From Zizania palustris (taxonomy: Eukaryota; Streptophyta; Magnoliopsida; Poales; Poaceae), in contig JAAALK010000284.1 of assembly GCA_019279435.1 (NCBI GenBank), positions 23,490,390-23,554,389 of the forward strand: a stretch of 64,000 nucleotides of DNA. Reading direction: 5' to 3'. Both the position numbers and the translations under genes were made by a program. Under the pieces are notes generated by a model, which worked only from the letters and a program-made list of their open reading frames with translations, was not told where the DNA came from and did no database searches. This document shows, in pieces, positions 1 through 11,600 of this stretch (the stretch's first letter is position 1; every line of letters starts with the position of its first letter).

Positions 1-1964
1 TCCCTGCTTGGCGAAGCTCCAGAGTGTTCTGCTGAGGTCTTTGGAGCTTCAGTAGATGCCCCCCCCTCAGTAGATTGACTCTCGTCTGTTGATTCAGACG
101 AAGTTGATCCTTGAGCAGGGAGAGGTTCTATATGTCTTTTACCCCTTCCAGGCCCTTGTTGAGCGACTTCCGGGTGAGGCTCCGAAGTTGTCGAAGGCCC
201 TTGAATTGGATCTTCACGACGCACTTCTTCCACGGAAGAGGGCTCTGCAAAAGCAAAGGTATTATACATTGTATAATTTTGCAGAAAAGAACAAGAAAAT
301 CATGCGAAGTTTACCTTCAACATTTTGGGGACGAGCAAGCATCGGACTGCTCGGAGGATCGAAGGTAAGGTCTTCGTCTGAATCCAAAGTTAAAACTTCA
401 ACTGCCGGAGTATCTCCTTGAGCAGTCCTTCCTTCATCCAAAACTGAAGTTGTAGCAACTTCAACTTCACCTTCACCCACAGGGGCTTCGATTTGCTCCT
501 CCTCTTGAGCATCCGGAGTTCTCACTTCTTCGATGTTAGCCTGAGACTCCAGCATACCTGCAGTATCTTCAGTGTGAATATCTTTTTGAGCTGCATCTTT
601 ATCAATCAACCTCACTAATAGTTTACCTTCATCTTCTTTAGAACTGGAGGTTGAGGTTCTTTGGCTCGGAGATGCAGGTTTTCTGGGCTTCCGAGCCACC
701 TTCTTCACCGGAGTCTTTGCGGAGCTCGAAGCTCCAGCTTCGGCTTTCCTTTTCTTGGGTCCTTTCTCCGAAGGCACCCAATCCATCAGAGGGGGCGGAG
801 TGATTCCCAACATTCCCCATACTCTGTTAAATCTCTCCCAACTCCGGACTAACTTGATTCTCCATTCTTTTTCGGTCGGAGTTGGAGCGCCCAAAATCTT
901 CTCCGAAGCCCTTATGATTTGTTCCGAAGTAACAGGGGCTGAAGAAGCTAAAAAAGAAAAATAAATCAAGTTAATTTTTCTTCGAATAAATATGCATAAT
1001 ACATATTGTCTTCGAAGTTACCTGCAGGGCTCGAAGTTGAAGTAATTTTTCGAAGACCGCCTTCCGAATCCTCTTCGAAGATGATAGGCCAGTTGGCCAT
1101 CAGCGGAGAAATTTGCAGACCGAGGAATTCTTCGGCTAAGTCTCGCATGCTTAACCTTCGGCTAATCTTTTGAAGCAGGTTGAGACGGGCTTCGAGTTGA
1201 CCTTCGTTGGGCTGCACTAAGGCTTCCTTCCGGAATTGGATTTCTTTAAGGGGTCTAGCCAAAGGACTGCTTGCCCCAACTTCGGCATAGAACCATCTCA
1301 GAACCCAATCAGTATACCATCTTGCATTGATGGCCTTAGCAGGAAACTGAAGGGCATACTCATCTCGAAGCCTAAAGTTGATACTACCGAAGGATACTAC
1401 TACTTTTTCACCTCCGGGGCCTACGAAGGTCTTTGGTTGGCATGTTGCTCTATGTAGTGCAGCGAAGATCTCTGCCCTCCCCTCACAACCTTCGGCTCTC
1501 AGCGCCCATTCAAAGATAGCCAAACGAGCTACTGCATTCGGAGAGAGCTGAGGAAGGGTAACATGAAATAGATCAAGTACCTCCGCCAGGAAGTCTACTG
1601 CTGGAAGGCCCAAGCCGGCTTCGAAGAAGGCTTCGAAAACAACTACTTCTCCGGGTCTTGGTGACGGAATCATTTCTTTGCCTGGCTTCCGGATCATGAC
1701 TCTGGTACTAATTTTCCCTTCCACTGCGATTGCCAATGACTCTCTCTTGCAGGTAGAAGGCCCCAATTGGAAAGATTGATCCAAGTATTTTGTTGATGGT
1801 GGGCAGAGACCTTGATCATCGACATTTTGGGGATTTCCCCCTTTGGCCGCCATGAATGTTGTTGCAGATGCCGGAGCTAATGTCGCGATTGCCGCCGCCG
1901 CTGCTGCAACTGCGGCCTGCTGCCTAGCCAAAGCTGAAGGCCCCGAACCTTTGGTCTTCACTAT
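1..1964 (-). pseudogene. Antisense gene of Tat-1 (PF04195-like), partial
   Basis: Three exons of the antisense gene carried by Tat elements. Exon 1 runs from about 1964 down to 1022, exon 2 from 947 to 315, and exon 3 from 244 past the window edge. All junctions are GT-AG and match those of the copy at 46936-50555. Exon 1 encodes the conserved block around FEAFFEAGLGLPAVDFL and LPQLSPNAVARLAIFEWALR, which I recognise as the grass 'putative gypsy type transposon' domain (PF04195); its biochemical role is unknown. Exon 2 is rich in Ser, Lys and Glu and looks disordered. The codon matching the ATG at 46936 is ATA here (1962-1964), so the usual start is lost and no good in-frame ATG replaces it. 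Exons 1 and 2 are otherwise open. I call it a pseudogene because of the start loss, but it could start downstream. Confidence 0.75.
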
Positions 1965-2083
1965 TGCAGTCACTGGGTTGCTTTGGGGAAAATGGAGGCT
2001 AGGGCTCAAGAATTCAAAGGGCTCAAAATGTGTTTGATTGCGAGAAAGCGGTGAAAAGGTAACCGGGTAAGTTCTAGGCCTTC

Positions 2084-2091
2084 TATTTATA
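2084..2091 (-). promoter_or_regulatory. TATA box of the Tat-1 antisense gene
   Basis: TATAAATA on the minus strand, about 120 bases upstream of the antisense start region. The same octamer occurs at an equivalent place in the two other Tat-type copies (4905-4912 and 46788-46795, plus strand). It lies in internal DNA between the antisense gene and the 3' LTR, not in the LTR. Function is inferred from position and conservation. Confidence 0.6.
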
Positions 2092-2418
2092 GCCTAGATT
2101 TTACTTTTTTACCGTTAGTCCATGTCGTTTCGCATTCCTGTCGTTACTTTTCTCTGAAATTAACGCATTCTACAGTTTCCGTTAGAAACAGAAAGCTAAC
2201 GGCTATTTTCTCTAAGTCTAAAAGACTTTCGAACTTCCTGAGTTGGTTCTAAGATAGTTCGAAAAGCAATTATCCTAAGACTGATTCGGAGTTTATATCT
2301 TCATGCATTTCGGAGATGAATTAAAATCCAATAACCCCTATGTTTGGTTATCTTTTCCTTCCGTATACTGCTCTCCTAACATTACAGGTTAAACGGAGAA
2401 GCGTATTCGAGGGGCTAC

Positions 2419-2913
2419 TGTTGGGGGAAAATATCTCATCTTCGGGGTTATTGCCGCAACAGCATGACAGCAGATAGTGGATTCGAAGGTTTCTAGACGT
2501 CCATCTTCGAAGATGCCCTGAGTCAAGTTCGAAGTACGAAGATAGGCATTGGTTCGGAGTACATCTTCGAACTAAGGCAATTCGAGATCTTTATTGCCAG
2601 CTAAGATGGAAGATTTATCTTTTATATTATTATATTAGTCTTTTACCATTTTAGCCCTATCAAGGGTACCGAATAGTTTCCACTATGTCGGTTGTAATAG
2701 AGGGGTAAATAGGTCTTTTCCTTAATATTTGGGCCTATAAATACCCCCCATTTCACCCTGTAATAGGGACCGAATACAAGTTATTCAATACACACATTCG
2801 AACTATTCTAAGTTGTTATCCTTTCGGAGGCTTAGAACAGTTCTCTTCGCAAACACTTCGTTTGTTAGTTTCTTTTCTACAGAAACCTGTTAGCGTAATC
2901 TTTTACGCCAACA
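2419..2913 (+). repeat. 3' LTR of Tat-1 (495 bp)
   Basis: Starts TGTTGGGGGAAAATATC and ends ACGCCAACA, giving canonical TG...CA termini. It is directly preceded by a purine-rich primer tract. A TATAAATA box is at 2736-2743, followed by a probable transcript start and R region. It is homologous to the LTRs at 45966-46459 and 59116-59610, which are inverted relative to it. The 5 bases after the LTR are GTGCT; the matching target duplication is off-window. Confidence 0.9.
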
Positions 2914-3914
2914 GTGCTTTTTGCACTTTTAATTACAATGTCGTCCATGTAGTGATGAGGACATCACTAGCTCGGATATAACCATGCTTATACTTTACAA
3001 TAAACAACCCAAGGTTCATTCATTCTATATTAGATTTACTTTTTATATATTTGAGCTAAGGATGCTACACAATGAGCTGGCTTTGTTTTCAATTACAGAA
3101 ATTCTTTCATGGATCAAGCGACACGTTAAGAGCACATCAAGAGCATGGAACATCATGGAAGTTGATTGGGTACCAAGTCAAGGCCATGAAAACATAATAT
3201 ACAATTTTGGGACGTTGTTTATGTGCCAAGAGAAAGTGGAGATTAACTTCTACACAATTTCGACACGGATTCGGACTGCATGGACAGCAACAAATTCAAA
3301 CGTGCACAACTTTTACATGGCAGCTCCGATTTAGATGATTGTGGACTTTTTGGAAAGATTGAGACGTCCTCTTTCCAATGGATCCAGCTACATATCTAGA
3401 TTCCATCGGAGAAGATCACAATCACAAAATCAATGCGTGTTTCTTTTTTCTTGTCAATCTGTTTAGGAAATAATTAGTAGTTTCCATATGTAATAAGTTT
3501 CCAAACTTTGGGAACGTCCCTAGGGCTATAAATAACTCTAGAAACTTCAGTTGTAATTCGGGTTTTGATTAGATAAAAGTTTAGCCAATGCAACTTGTCC
3601 GTGTAAACCCGTGATCGGTTAGATCGCCTGTTTCATGTTTCAGAACCCCAACTACCCTTTGTGCGTCTTTCATATCCAGCAATTCTAGTTGCTCCTTTAT
3701 CTTGTTCTTGCTCATTCTTCGATTGCTTGTAGGAACAAGGTTGATCACCGATAAGATCAACAACCCTTGGAGTTAGTGTATCGATCGCTAAGGCGCAACA
3801 CGAACGTCTCATACGGTTGTAGTCGGGTCGTCAACGTTGTCTCCTTCCAATCGAAGTTATCTTATTCTTATCAACTCACTGAAAGATCTGGCCATCCAAT
3901 TCCCCCCCATCAAG
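2914..3914. other. Unassigned LTR-like DNA between two Tat copies
   Basis: No gene is supported. The stretch has features of the promoter half of a plant LTR: a TATA-like sequence in GGGCTATAAATAACTC near 3528, followed by a low-complexity leader. It may be the remnant LTR into which Tat-1 and Tat-2 inserted, but no partner LTR or target duplication is visible. Short open frames here have no recognisable domains. Confidence 0.35.
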
Positions 3915-4615
3915 TGGTATAATATGAACCTCGAAGGGTTCTCTCAGAGGGAGAAAGGATTTATACTAGTTCGGACCTCCCCTAGGGGATAATAGCCCTA
4001 TGTCCAGTTTGTGGTGGATTTGGCATGGTATGCCTTGGTGTGGTGTAGTGATCTCTAGGGCTTCATGGCCCCTGGAGAAGCTATCCTGTTACAAGGGCTT
4101 GGCCCTGCTTTTATAGGCACGCAGGCCAAAGGAAAAGACCAAAATGCCCTCTATAAGTCCTAGACTCATAGGGGCAAAAAGGGGTAAAGGAGCTAGCTAC
4201 TGTACAAAAGTACTTTACAGCTTTACAGACGTGCCAGACAACGTCACTTCTTGACCAGCTAAACGACATACTAGGGGCAGAGGGGCCCCTGGTATGGCTT
4301 CTACACTGTAGCGAGGTGTAAATATCTGCTGGATTCGGAGTAGGGGCCGGAGCTCTCCGAACTGGAGCTCCGAACTGGGGCTCCGAACTGGGCTTTGAAC
4401 TGAGGCTCCAAACTGAGGCTCCGAACCGGGGCTCCGAACTGGAGCTCCGAAGGGGTTCGGAGGCCTCGCTCCAGAGGGCCTCGAAGTGAACCTTGGGACT
4501 TGGAAACAATTTCTTCAGAAAGGAATAGGCTTTGACAGTGTTGGGCTCTGGGCCGAAGGCTGTCGGAGGCAGACGTCATTTGGCCCCTGTTCAAGGGAAA
4601 CTTATTCCCCCAACA
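3915..4615 (-). repeat. 3' LTR of Tat-2 (left edge approximate)
   Basis: The right end reads CTTATTCCCCCAACA, the reverse complement of a TGTTGGGGGAATAAG LTR start, and abuts a primer tract. The left end is placed at a TG (TGGTATAATATGAACC) without target-duplication support. It contains an array of about 15-bp repeats at 4355-4452. It is a different subfamily from the 495-bp LTRs, though its first bases match them. Confidence 0.55.
4355..4452. repeat. Short tandem array of about 15-bp units in the Tat-2 LTR
   Basis: About six or seven imperfect copies of a unit like GGCTCCGAACTGGG in direct tandem. Variants replace CCGAACT with TTGAACT or CCAAACT. The array lies inside the U3/R part of the LTR. 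Confidence 0.8.
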
Positions 4616-4904
4616 GTAGCCCCTCGCTCACAGGCCTTCGAGATGAAGGGGTGCGTGTGCCCTTGGGACAAATGACAGAAAACACAACTTCAGGAAAAAA
4701 GGCCTTCAGAGCTTGGACCGAAGGTGGCTTCGAAATGCGCAGGTAATAATTGCCTGCGTCAGCTGTCAGAATGACCTCGGGGAGATCAACTGACTCCGCA
4801 ACGGCTATAAAATTGACTGTTACTGTGCGCCGGGCCACTTCGCCTTCGCTGGAGGCCCACCTGCCAGCGGGTTCGGCCCACGGACCGTCAAGATTTTTAC
4901 CGCC

Positions 4905-4912
4905 TATAAATA
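4905..4912 (+). promoter_or_regulatory. TATA box of the Tat-2 antisense gene
   Basis: TATAAATA 128 bases upstream of the ATG at 5033, in the internal region next to the 3' LTR, as in the other two Tat copies. Position and conservation are the evidence for a promoter. Confidence 0.6.
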
Positions 4913-5032
4913 GGGGTTTACCGCACATGGCTTCAGCACACTTCTCATTTGCTTCCTTCTCAGCGCCTTGCATCCTTCGCTCTCTTCTCCTTCCTTAGCT
5001 TCGCGCGAAGCACCCCTCGCAAGCTCCACAAA

Positions 5033-6230
5033 ATGCCGAAGAAGGTTGCTTCGAAGGCTTTGGCCTTGGGCTCGAGCTCAAGCTCTGCCCAAGCGCAGGC
5101 AGCGGCAGCTGCGACAGCGAAGCCTGCACCGAGGCGGTTGGGGCCGAGGGACCTTCGGTCACCATCAGACAAATTTGAGAAGACACTGGAGATGAGGGCC
5201 TCGATCTCCATAGAGGAGTCCATCCGGAGGGCCTGTGAGGGAAGGATTGCTTCGAAGATTCAACTTAGAGTTCTGGAGAAGTCGGAGGCCATACTGAGGC
5301 CTCGGGATGATGAAGTGGTGTTGTTCGAAGCCTTCTTCGAAGCCGGCCTCGGACTACCGGCGGTGGGGATGTTGAGCGAAGTCCTAAGGGCTTACAACCT
5401 TGAACTTCCTCAACTTTCGCCCAACGCTGTGGCGAGGCTTGTTGTGTTTGAGTGGGCCATGAGGGCCGAAGGTTGCGAGGGCCGCGCCGACGTCTTCGTC
5501 GCTCTCCACGATGCCAACTACCAACCGAAGCCGAGGGAGGGTGTAGACCGCGTCAAGATGGCTTTGGCCTTTGGAAGCGCCAACTTCTAGCTTTGGAAGG
5601 AATACCAAGATGCCTTCCCAGCAAGGTCCGCCAACAGCAAATGGTACTCGAAGTGGGATCAAGAGTGGTTCTACGCCTCCGTCGGCGCGAACTCTCCCCT
5701 TCGGAGTACCAATGCACTTATCTCTTATCGGCGCGAAGGCATGGTGAAAACCAACTCCGACACCCTTCGCTCGAGGATCTCGCTCCTTCGGAGGGTGGCT
5801 GCGAAGATGAGCATGAGGGACTTTGTGGAGGAGTTCATCACCCTCCAGCTCAGCCCCCTTGCGCGTTCTTGGCCGGAGGGGCTCTTCCGACCCTCGGGCC
5901 GAGGGGGCCTAAACGAAGTGGCATTTGAACGCCTCGGTAAGACTTCGAAGCTTTTCCACTTTCATACTTCGCCAAAAACTTTACTCTGACTTTGAATCTT
6001 GATGAATCCACTCTTGAAGTGAGGACTCCGGAGGAGGCCATCACGGCGATGGAGCGTGTTGTCTGGGCCCTGACACTGGAGGAGCAAGCTCAACGACTTG
6101 CTTTGGTGGGGACTTGGGAGCATTGGAACAGGGTGTGGACCTTGCTCGGCTTCGAGGAGGTCCAGAGCCTTGAAGCCGTAGAGGGGGCTTCGAGCCTCTC
6201 CTTCAACTTCAAGTCGGGTTGGCACCTTAT
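5033..6230 (+). pseudogene. Antisense gene of Tat-2 (PF04195-like), broken and truncated
   Basis: The start is chosen at ATG 5033 (MPKKVASKAL), downstream of the TATA box. Exon 1 runs to 5936, intron 5937-6019 is GT-AG, and exon 2 starts at 6020 in the correct phase. An Ala/Pro/Ser-rich N-terminus is followed by the conserved PF04195-like block (VLFEAFFEAGLGLPAVGML, LPQLSPNAVARLVVFEWAMR). A TAG stop at 5588-5590 sits where the related copies have a sense codon (after the FGSANF/FGSINF motif), and the same frame resumes immediately. Exon 2 keeps the WEHWNRVW motif that matches WERFNRVW in the other copies, then homology is lost near 6190. It is not functional as it stands. The protein's role is unknown. 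Confidence 0.7.
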
Positions 6231-6429
6231 GCTCCAGAGCCTGTTGGTTTGGAGTATGAATGGAAAGTCTGAGGGCTTCGAACGCATGGGCTTCGGTGTA
6301 GCCCCCGAAGCCTTTGCCTTAACTGCCCAATTGATGGGATTATTTCCCCCAACATTACCAATTGATGATCCCTCATGCGCATGGTTCTTGGACTTCTCCA
6401 TTTCCCCCAACAGAAAGAAGGGAAGCTAG

Positions 6430-8390
6430 TTGAGACCTGGCAATGGTATGGAACCTCAGAAATAAGCATACCAGTATGAATCTTTTCATGAACGAAGAGA
6501 CCGACGATAAGGTGCGCACCAAAATAGCTGTTGGTACACTAAAGGACCTTGCTCCTATGATGGGAAATAATAGCGAGCAAGATGATGAAGCACCAGAATG
6601 TGCAATCCATGATGAAATAACTAGAAGTTTAGATGAATCTTGTGATATAGCAACTGCCAATTATCTGCACTTAGTATTTATTATTGCCATAATCATAAAT
6701 CTTGACCTTGAAATTGTATCGCTCGTTGAATGAATGAAGAGGTCAGATTGAGAAGATTGTAAGAAGGCAATAACAACTGAATTGTCCGACAAAGAAGAAA
6801 AAATAGTAAGAGATAAAGCATGGCTTTTTGTATAAAGTTTTCACTCAACTAGCAAGAGTTTATTGTGAAATCTATTCTCCGATAATGAGCTGAATTACCT
6901 TTAGAAATATAATCTCAATGGCAGTCAACTAGCAGTTGAATATTGAAATCAACTAGAAGTTGAAAGAATCAACATGAAGTTGAAAATGACTTGAAGTCAA
7001 ATTATATTGAGTAATGACTTGATTGATGTTGTTATTTGCGTGGGATTTTGGATCAGATGTTTGTATGAAGATACATGAAGAATCATGTCTTGAACCAAGA
7101 TAGAAAGAATTGAAATAGTCTTAGTAGTATATAGTATATTTCTCTGAAAGAAATATTGCATGAATAAATGAAGATTCCTGGATGGATTATGAATATGATC
7201 TGAATACCATGTGAAATTGAGGAAGCAAACTCATTGTTTGAATTTGAGTTTGAAACGAAATATTTGGATAAAACCAAGCTTGCTTAGACTTATAACTAGA
7301 GCATGTGACTAATGAATTCTAGCACATAAGGCTACTTATACTCAGAAAGTGTTGGATAGGTTTGACTTTGAAAATTCATTTCTATCCAAAACCCGCATGG
7401 ACTGAAGGTCATTGTAATCAGACCATAAATCCATACAGATCTAGAGAAGAGGAGAAATTTTAGGACCAAAATTTCCATACTTAAGTATGTAGGTACACTA
7501 ATGTATTTGTATTTGGCCTACTACATTAGTGTTCACACCCTCCACTATTATGCATGAAGATAACGTAACTTGCGTTGCACAAAAACAGTTAGGATATGTG
7601 AAGAGCGATTTAATGAAGCTCATAAAGCCCAAGTTATTCTATGCTCATGAATTGCATAAGAATGAAATAAATATGATGTACACCAAGTAATGTGAAAATC
7701 TCATAAATTATTCACTAAGTCTCTCTTAAACATTTAGCTTTGAAAGATGTGTTTGTTAGATTTAAAACTTGTATATTTCTAGGGAAGAAACTTCACGTAA
7801 CACTGACAAGAAGAAATTGAATCTTAGTCATGTAAACTAAGTACCCGAATTGATCTTGGAGATTTTATGAAATATTTTAGTGAATTGTACTATTTTTCCT
7901 TTAATGTGTTTTCCTAAAAATTTTCATATTAAGGTTTTTAATAAAACAATTCATACAACCAAGACACACAGTATGTACTCTTTCTCCTAATTTTTCTATT
8001 AGATTTTGAGTTTTAATGAGACATATGCATGTCACCAAAAGCACCAAGGAAAAGTGTTAGAAAACCTTAATCCAGAAGATTATGGTAACCAAATTCGGGT
8101 GTAGACACGTTTATCTCTTTTGCTCTATAAATAGAGAAGTCTTCTCTTAAGGGTTTTTCTCTGTAAATAGATAAGTCTTCTCTCCTACTCATTGTATCTT
8201 ACTCGTTGTCCATAATTTTATTTTAAACAGGTAACGTAGCAATTTCTCAACATTCATCAATCTCACCGAGCCACCCTCATCCTTTCCCCTCTCCCTCCTC
8301 ATCGGTCAATCCGTCGACAGATCGCTTCAGAAATCACAATTGCCCTGATGCGGCTTCGGTAACCTGTGCCACGTACAAATTTCGGAAGTA
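6430..8390. other. AT-rich intergenic DNA, no gene recognised
   Basis: No supported coding gene. Visible structure: an 11-bp perfect inverted repeat (ACACTAATGTA) at 7495-7505 and 7522-7532; a TATA-like CTCTATAAATAGAG near 8123; and a CT-rich leader-like stretch after it. The last part could be an LTR remnant, but I see no paired end or target duplication. A 96-codon open frame near 6443-6733 has no recognisable domain. Confidence 0.4.
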
Positions 8391-8667
8391 TAACACAACA
8401 AGAAAAACAAAGGTCAAAGCACATGAACGTGCACAGCGAATATACAATGGCAAAAAATGTTGTTTGAATCATATCCATTCAACCAAAAAAAGGCGCAAAC
8501 CACTGGAAGGAATCCGATCACTTGTTTATGGGAATTCGACAAATTGCCCTTTTCTTCGGGCTTCTTTTTAAAGAAAACGAAATCTGTCCTAGATTTCTTG
8601 TGCCCAGGAGAATCGTGTCCCATAGTCTCCATGGTAACATCGACTGACGAACGTCAGTTCTACAAAC

Positions 8668-11600
8668 CTACTGTATGCCTATCCACTTGGCATAGTCAAC
8701 CCACCTGCAAAGGTAAAAGTTTACCCGATAAGTGACCTGAACAGAATGAGAACAGAGTTTACCCACCTGGCCCCAGATGGATGCAGATTACTTACAGTAG
8801 AGAACCCAAGAATGTGTTGCCTGTCCGAACCGCAAAGCACAATGCACTCAACACTAGTTTGTGGCGGTGCAGCAATGGTTCAAGCATCCTCTGTTCAATT
8901 ACTCCAGCCAGAATTTGGTATCTGTTTAAAGGAGTGAATGAAAATCATGGTAAGTACCCCAAAAATACATAATATTATAAATCATTTGTAGATGATTGTT
9001 GCATCATATGCTACAAGGAGTCAATATTTTTCATGTTAATGATACTTCACTATGACACTGAAGCTGTGAGGAGGGTTCTTTGCTGACATACAATTAAGAT
9101 GGAATACAACATGTATGTCATGAAATAAATTATGACAGAATAAACACAAGCGGGAGAATAGTCAGACACTGTCAACTGCTAGGAATGAGAGATCATATGA
9201 TTCCATAAAGACTTTTAAAACAGTATCTAACAAAATGAACTAAAAAAACTGTCCAACTGTCACATGAGCACCTATACAATTGTAATTACCCTTTCCATCA
9301 GATAAAATGAACAAATATTTCCATTAGTGGCTATATGTAGAAAAGAACATGTTTTACCTGAGGTTACTAGAGACTGCCATGTATACACCATAGGCAACAC
9401 TAGTTGATACAATTGGAATATCCTCACTTTCCCCCTCAAAATCCTTACTGACAGCCTTTCGTGCTTTTATCAATGCATTGGTCACACCAGTTCCGATCTG
9501 AAAAAGAAATTGAATATACATTGTAAGTTGTTCACAATCTCCAAAAGTGGATTGAATACAAGTGCCATTGACTAAAACGTTGTTTGAGAACAAATCTGTA
9601 TCAATGTATCATTAATTAATCGTACATTTTAATTTCAGAAGTGGATAATTGTCCTTTCCTTTAAAAACATATATACGCTCTGAAGTCATATTATACATTC
9701 ATACTGACAAGTGACAACTAAGCATCCTAGAATAATAGATGAGTGCATAACGACCAAGTAGATCCTACACTCTAACAAATATACCTCCTTGCATTATTCT
9801 TCTCATTAAACCATTACTTCCCACACACCACAAAGGCACAAACACATTGATAAAGTAATAACTTTGTTCTACTGATGCTGGTTAAGAATAAGTCAAACAG
9901 ACTACTAGTCTAATGCGGGATTTTGTTGATGACATAACAATGGCTACAAACATACCAGAGATGCACTAGTTCCCACGGCAAAAAGTTTCGCACCATTCCT
10001 CTGAAAGAAGCCAAATTGTTAGATAATAGGATAACCTTCCAAAATAATGCAAAGTCAACTCTGACTGCCACCAACAGTGTACAGAAAAGTTACCACAATA
10101 GCTCCTATCCTCTGCAAAAGGGTGTATGACGTTCCAGCCAGAGCCACCTGCAGCAGCAGATACATATCTTTACTTTGAGTTTCAACGAAAAGTAAATATT
10201 TTCTTTTCTGGGAAGGAAAATCTACATTTATGCCACAAGAAAAGAGGGAAACTAAGCTAAAATATATCCATTTCAATGAGAAGTCATGGTTATGTCACCT
10301 GGAAGGCATTATCTGGGCAATTGTAGAAGAATTTAGCAATAGATCCAGCATTCATTGCTAGTGGCGGCTGCAGAGACACAGTTGGAGCAGGAAGCCAAAC
10401 CAACATGAAGTCTGCAACTATTGCCATGACCTGGAAGGTATTACAACTACAGATTAAAACTCTCATGAGTCATGAAAAAAAGAATAAAGAACAAATAATA
10501 TAAGTCTAGGATCAGCAATATTTAGTATTTTTTCTGAATTAGCAAAGATGGAATATTTGAGCATTACTTACATTTATCGCTAGAAATAGCAACTAGCAAC
10601 AATTCAGGTTAGGCAGAAATGGAGAACTGGGATAGCATTGGGCACAATTGAAGCAAGGGATGAATAAAATTTACTAGTAAGAGATTGAGACATTGAATAC
10701 TTTATACTTGTTCTCAAATAGATGACGTTTCGGATATCGACACCGTCTCTAATGCACTGTTAGGGCTGGGCTAGTCAGCTAGTGTATTGCTGCAGGAAGC
10801 AGGCTGGCATAGAGTTGGCAGAGGCAACATCAGCTCTGAAGGAGTCCTTGTCAGACGGCCAATAGTAATTACTTAGATGAGGATTATCCTTTCCCTTAAA
10901 TCATGTAAGCTATATATATAGTAGTCAAAAGAATGAATAAAGCAAGCAAAGTATTGAATATTGATCTAAACTATTTCTTTGGAACCCCAAAAACAGCCAC
11001 CACAGGGAGAATGGCAGCCAAGCTGCCAGCTCCTAGACTTCCCACCATACACTCATATACTCTCCGATCCTTTTCAACAACTCATATTCTCATAACATGC
11101 AAAAGTTTCTATATTACTTTTTCTATCTATATATTTATAATTTTTTTAAAAAATATATAACTATGCGTGAGCATTTATCAAGACAAATCAACTTATGTTA
11201 TTTTCACTGATCAAATCCTAATATTTTTAATCTATTAATGATATCAGATTTCGAGATTTGATTGCACACATTCTAGGACACCATCTATTTAAGAATGGAC
11301 AATGGAGGTAATATAATTTATCTGTGAGGTTATTTTGCAAGCCATCTAGAGTTGAAGTAGAAAATAATCCTACATTTCAGAAAGCTGACAACACTGCTCT
11401 GTTATGTAAAATCAAATCCAAATGATTAGGTGATGTGAAGTTGAGAACAGAATACTAAGTTTAACTAAACATAAATTTATTCAGCCACAGCGCAGCTAAA
11501 TTGTAGCATTTGATTGTAAAGAAACATATCAAATGCTAAACCTTAACTCAGTGCTAACATGCTAACTCCTTCAATTGGGGCAAACTGTTCCAAAATTCTA

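Larger units (their letters stand above)
1..2913 (+). mobile_element. Tat-type Ty3/gypsy retrotransposon, 3' part (copy Tat-1)
   Basis: The right-hand end of an LTR retrotransposon whose gag-pol would lie off the window to the left on the plus strand. What is visible is an antisense gene (1-1964, minus), its promoter region, a purine-rich tract (GAGGGGCTAC) ending at 2418, and a complete 3' LTR at 2419-2913. The family is identified by comparison with the complete element at 45966-59610, which has the same LTR length (about 495 bp), the same LTR ends and the same antisense gene in the same relative position. The LTRs of the two copies are clearly diverged, so they are separate insertions of related subfamilies. 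The other LTR and target duplication are outside the window. Confidence 0.85.
3915..6356 (-). mobile_element. Truncated second Tat-type element (Tat-2)
   Basis: A minus-strand element represented by a 3' LTR (about 3915-4615), a primer tract (rc of GTAGCCCCTCGC at 4616), and the 5' part of its antisense gene on the plus strand. Homology to the other Tat antisense genes fades after about 6190. A short LTR-like end (ATTTCCCCCAACA) is at 6344-6356, as expected for the outer edge of the missing 5' LTR. Gag, pol and most of the 5' LTR are therefore deleted. The left LTR edge is uncertain. Confidence 0.65.

Noticed and set aside
6443..6733. 96-codon open frame with acidic middle and hydrophobic tail
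   Set aside because: No recognisable domain, no supporting splice structure or homologous copy in the window.
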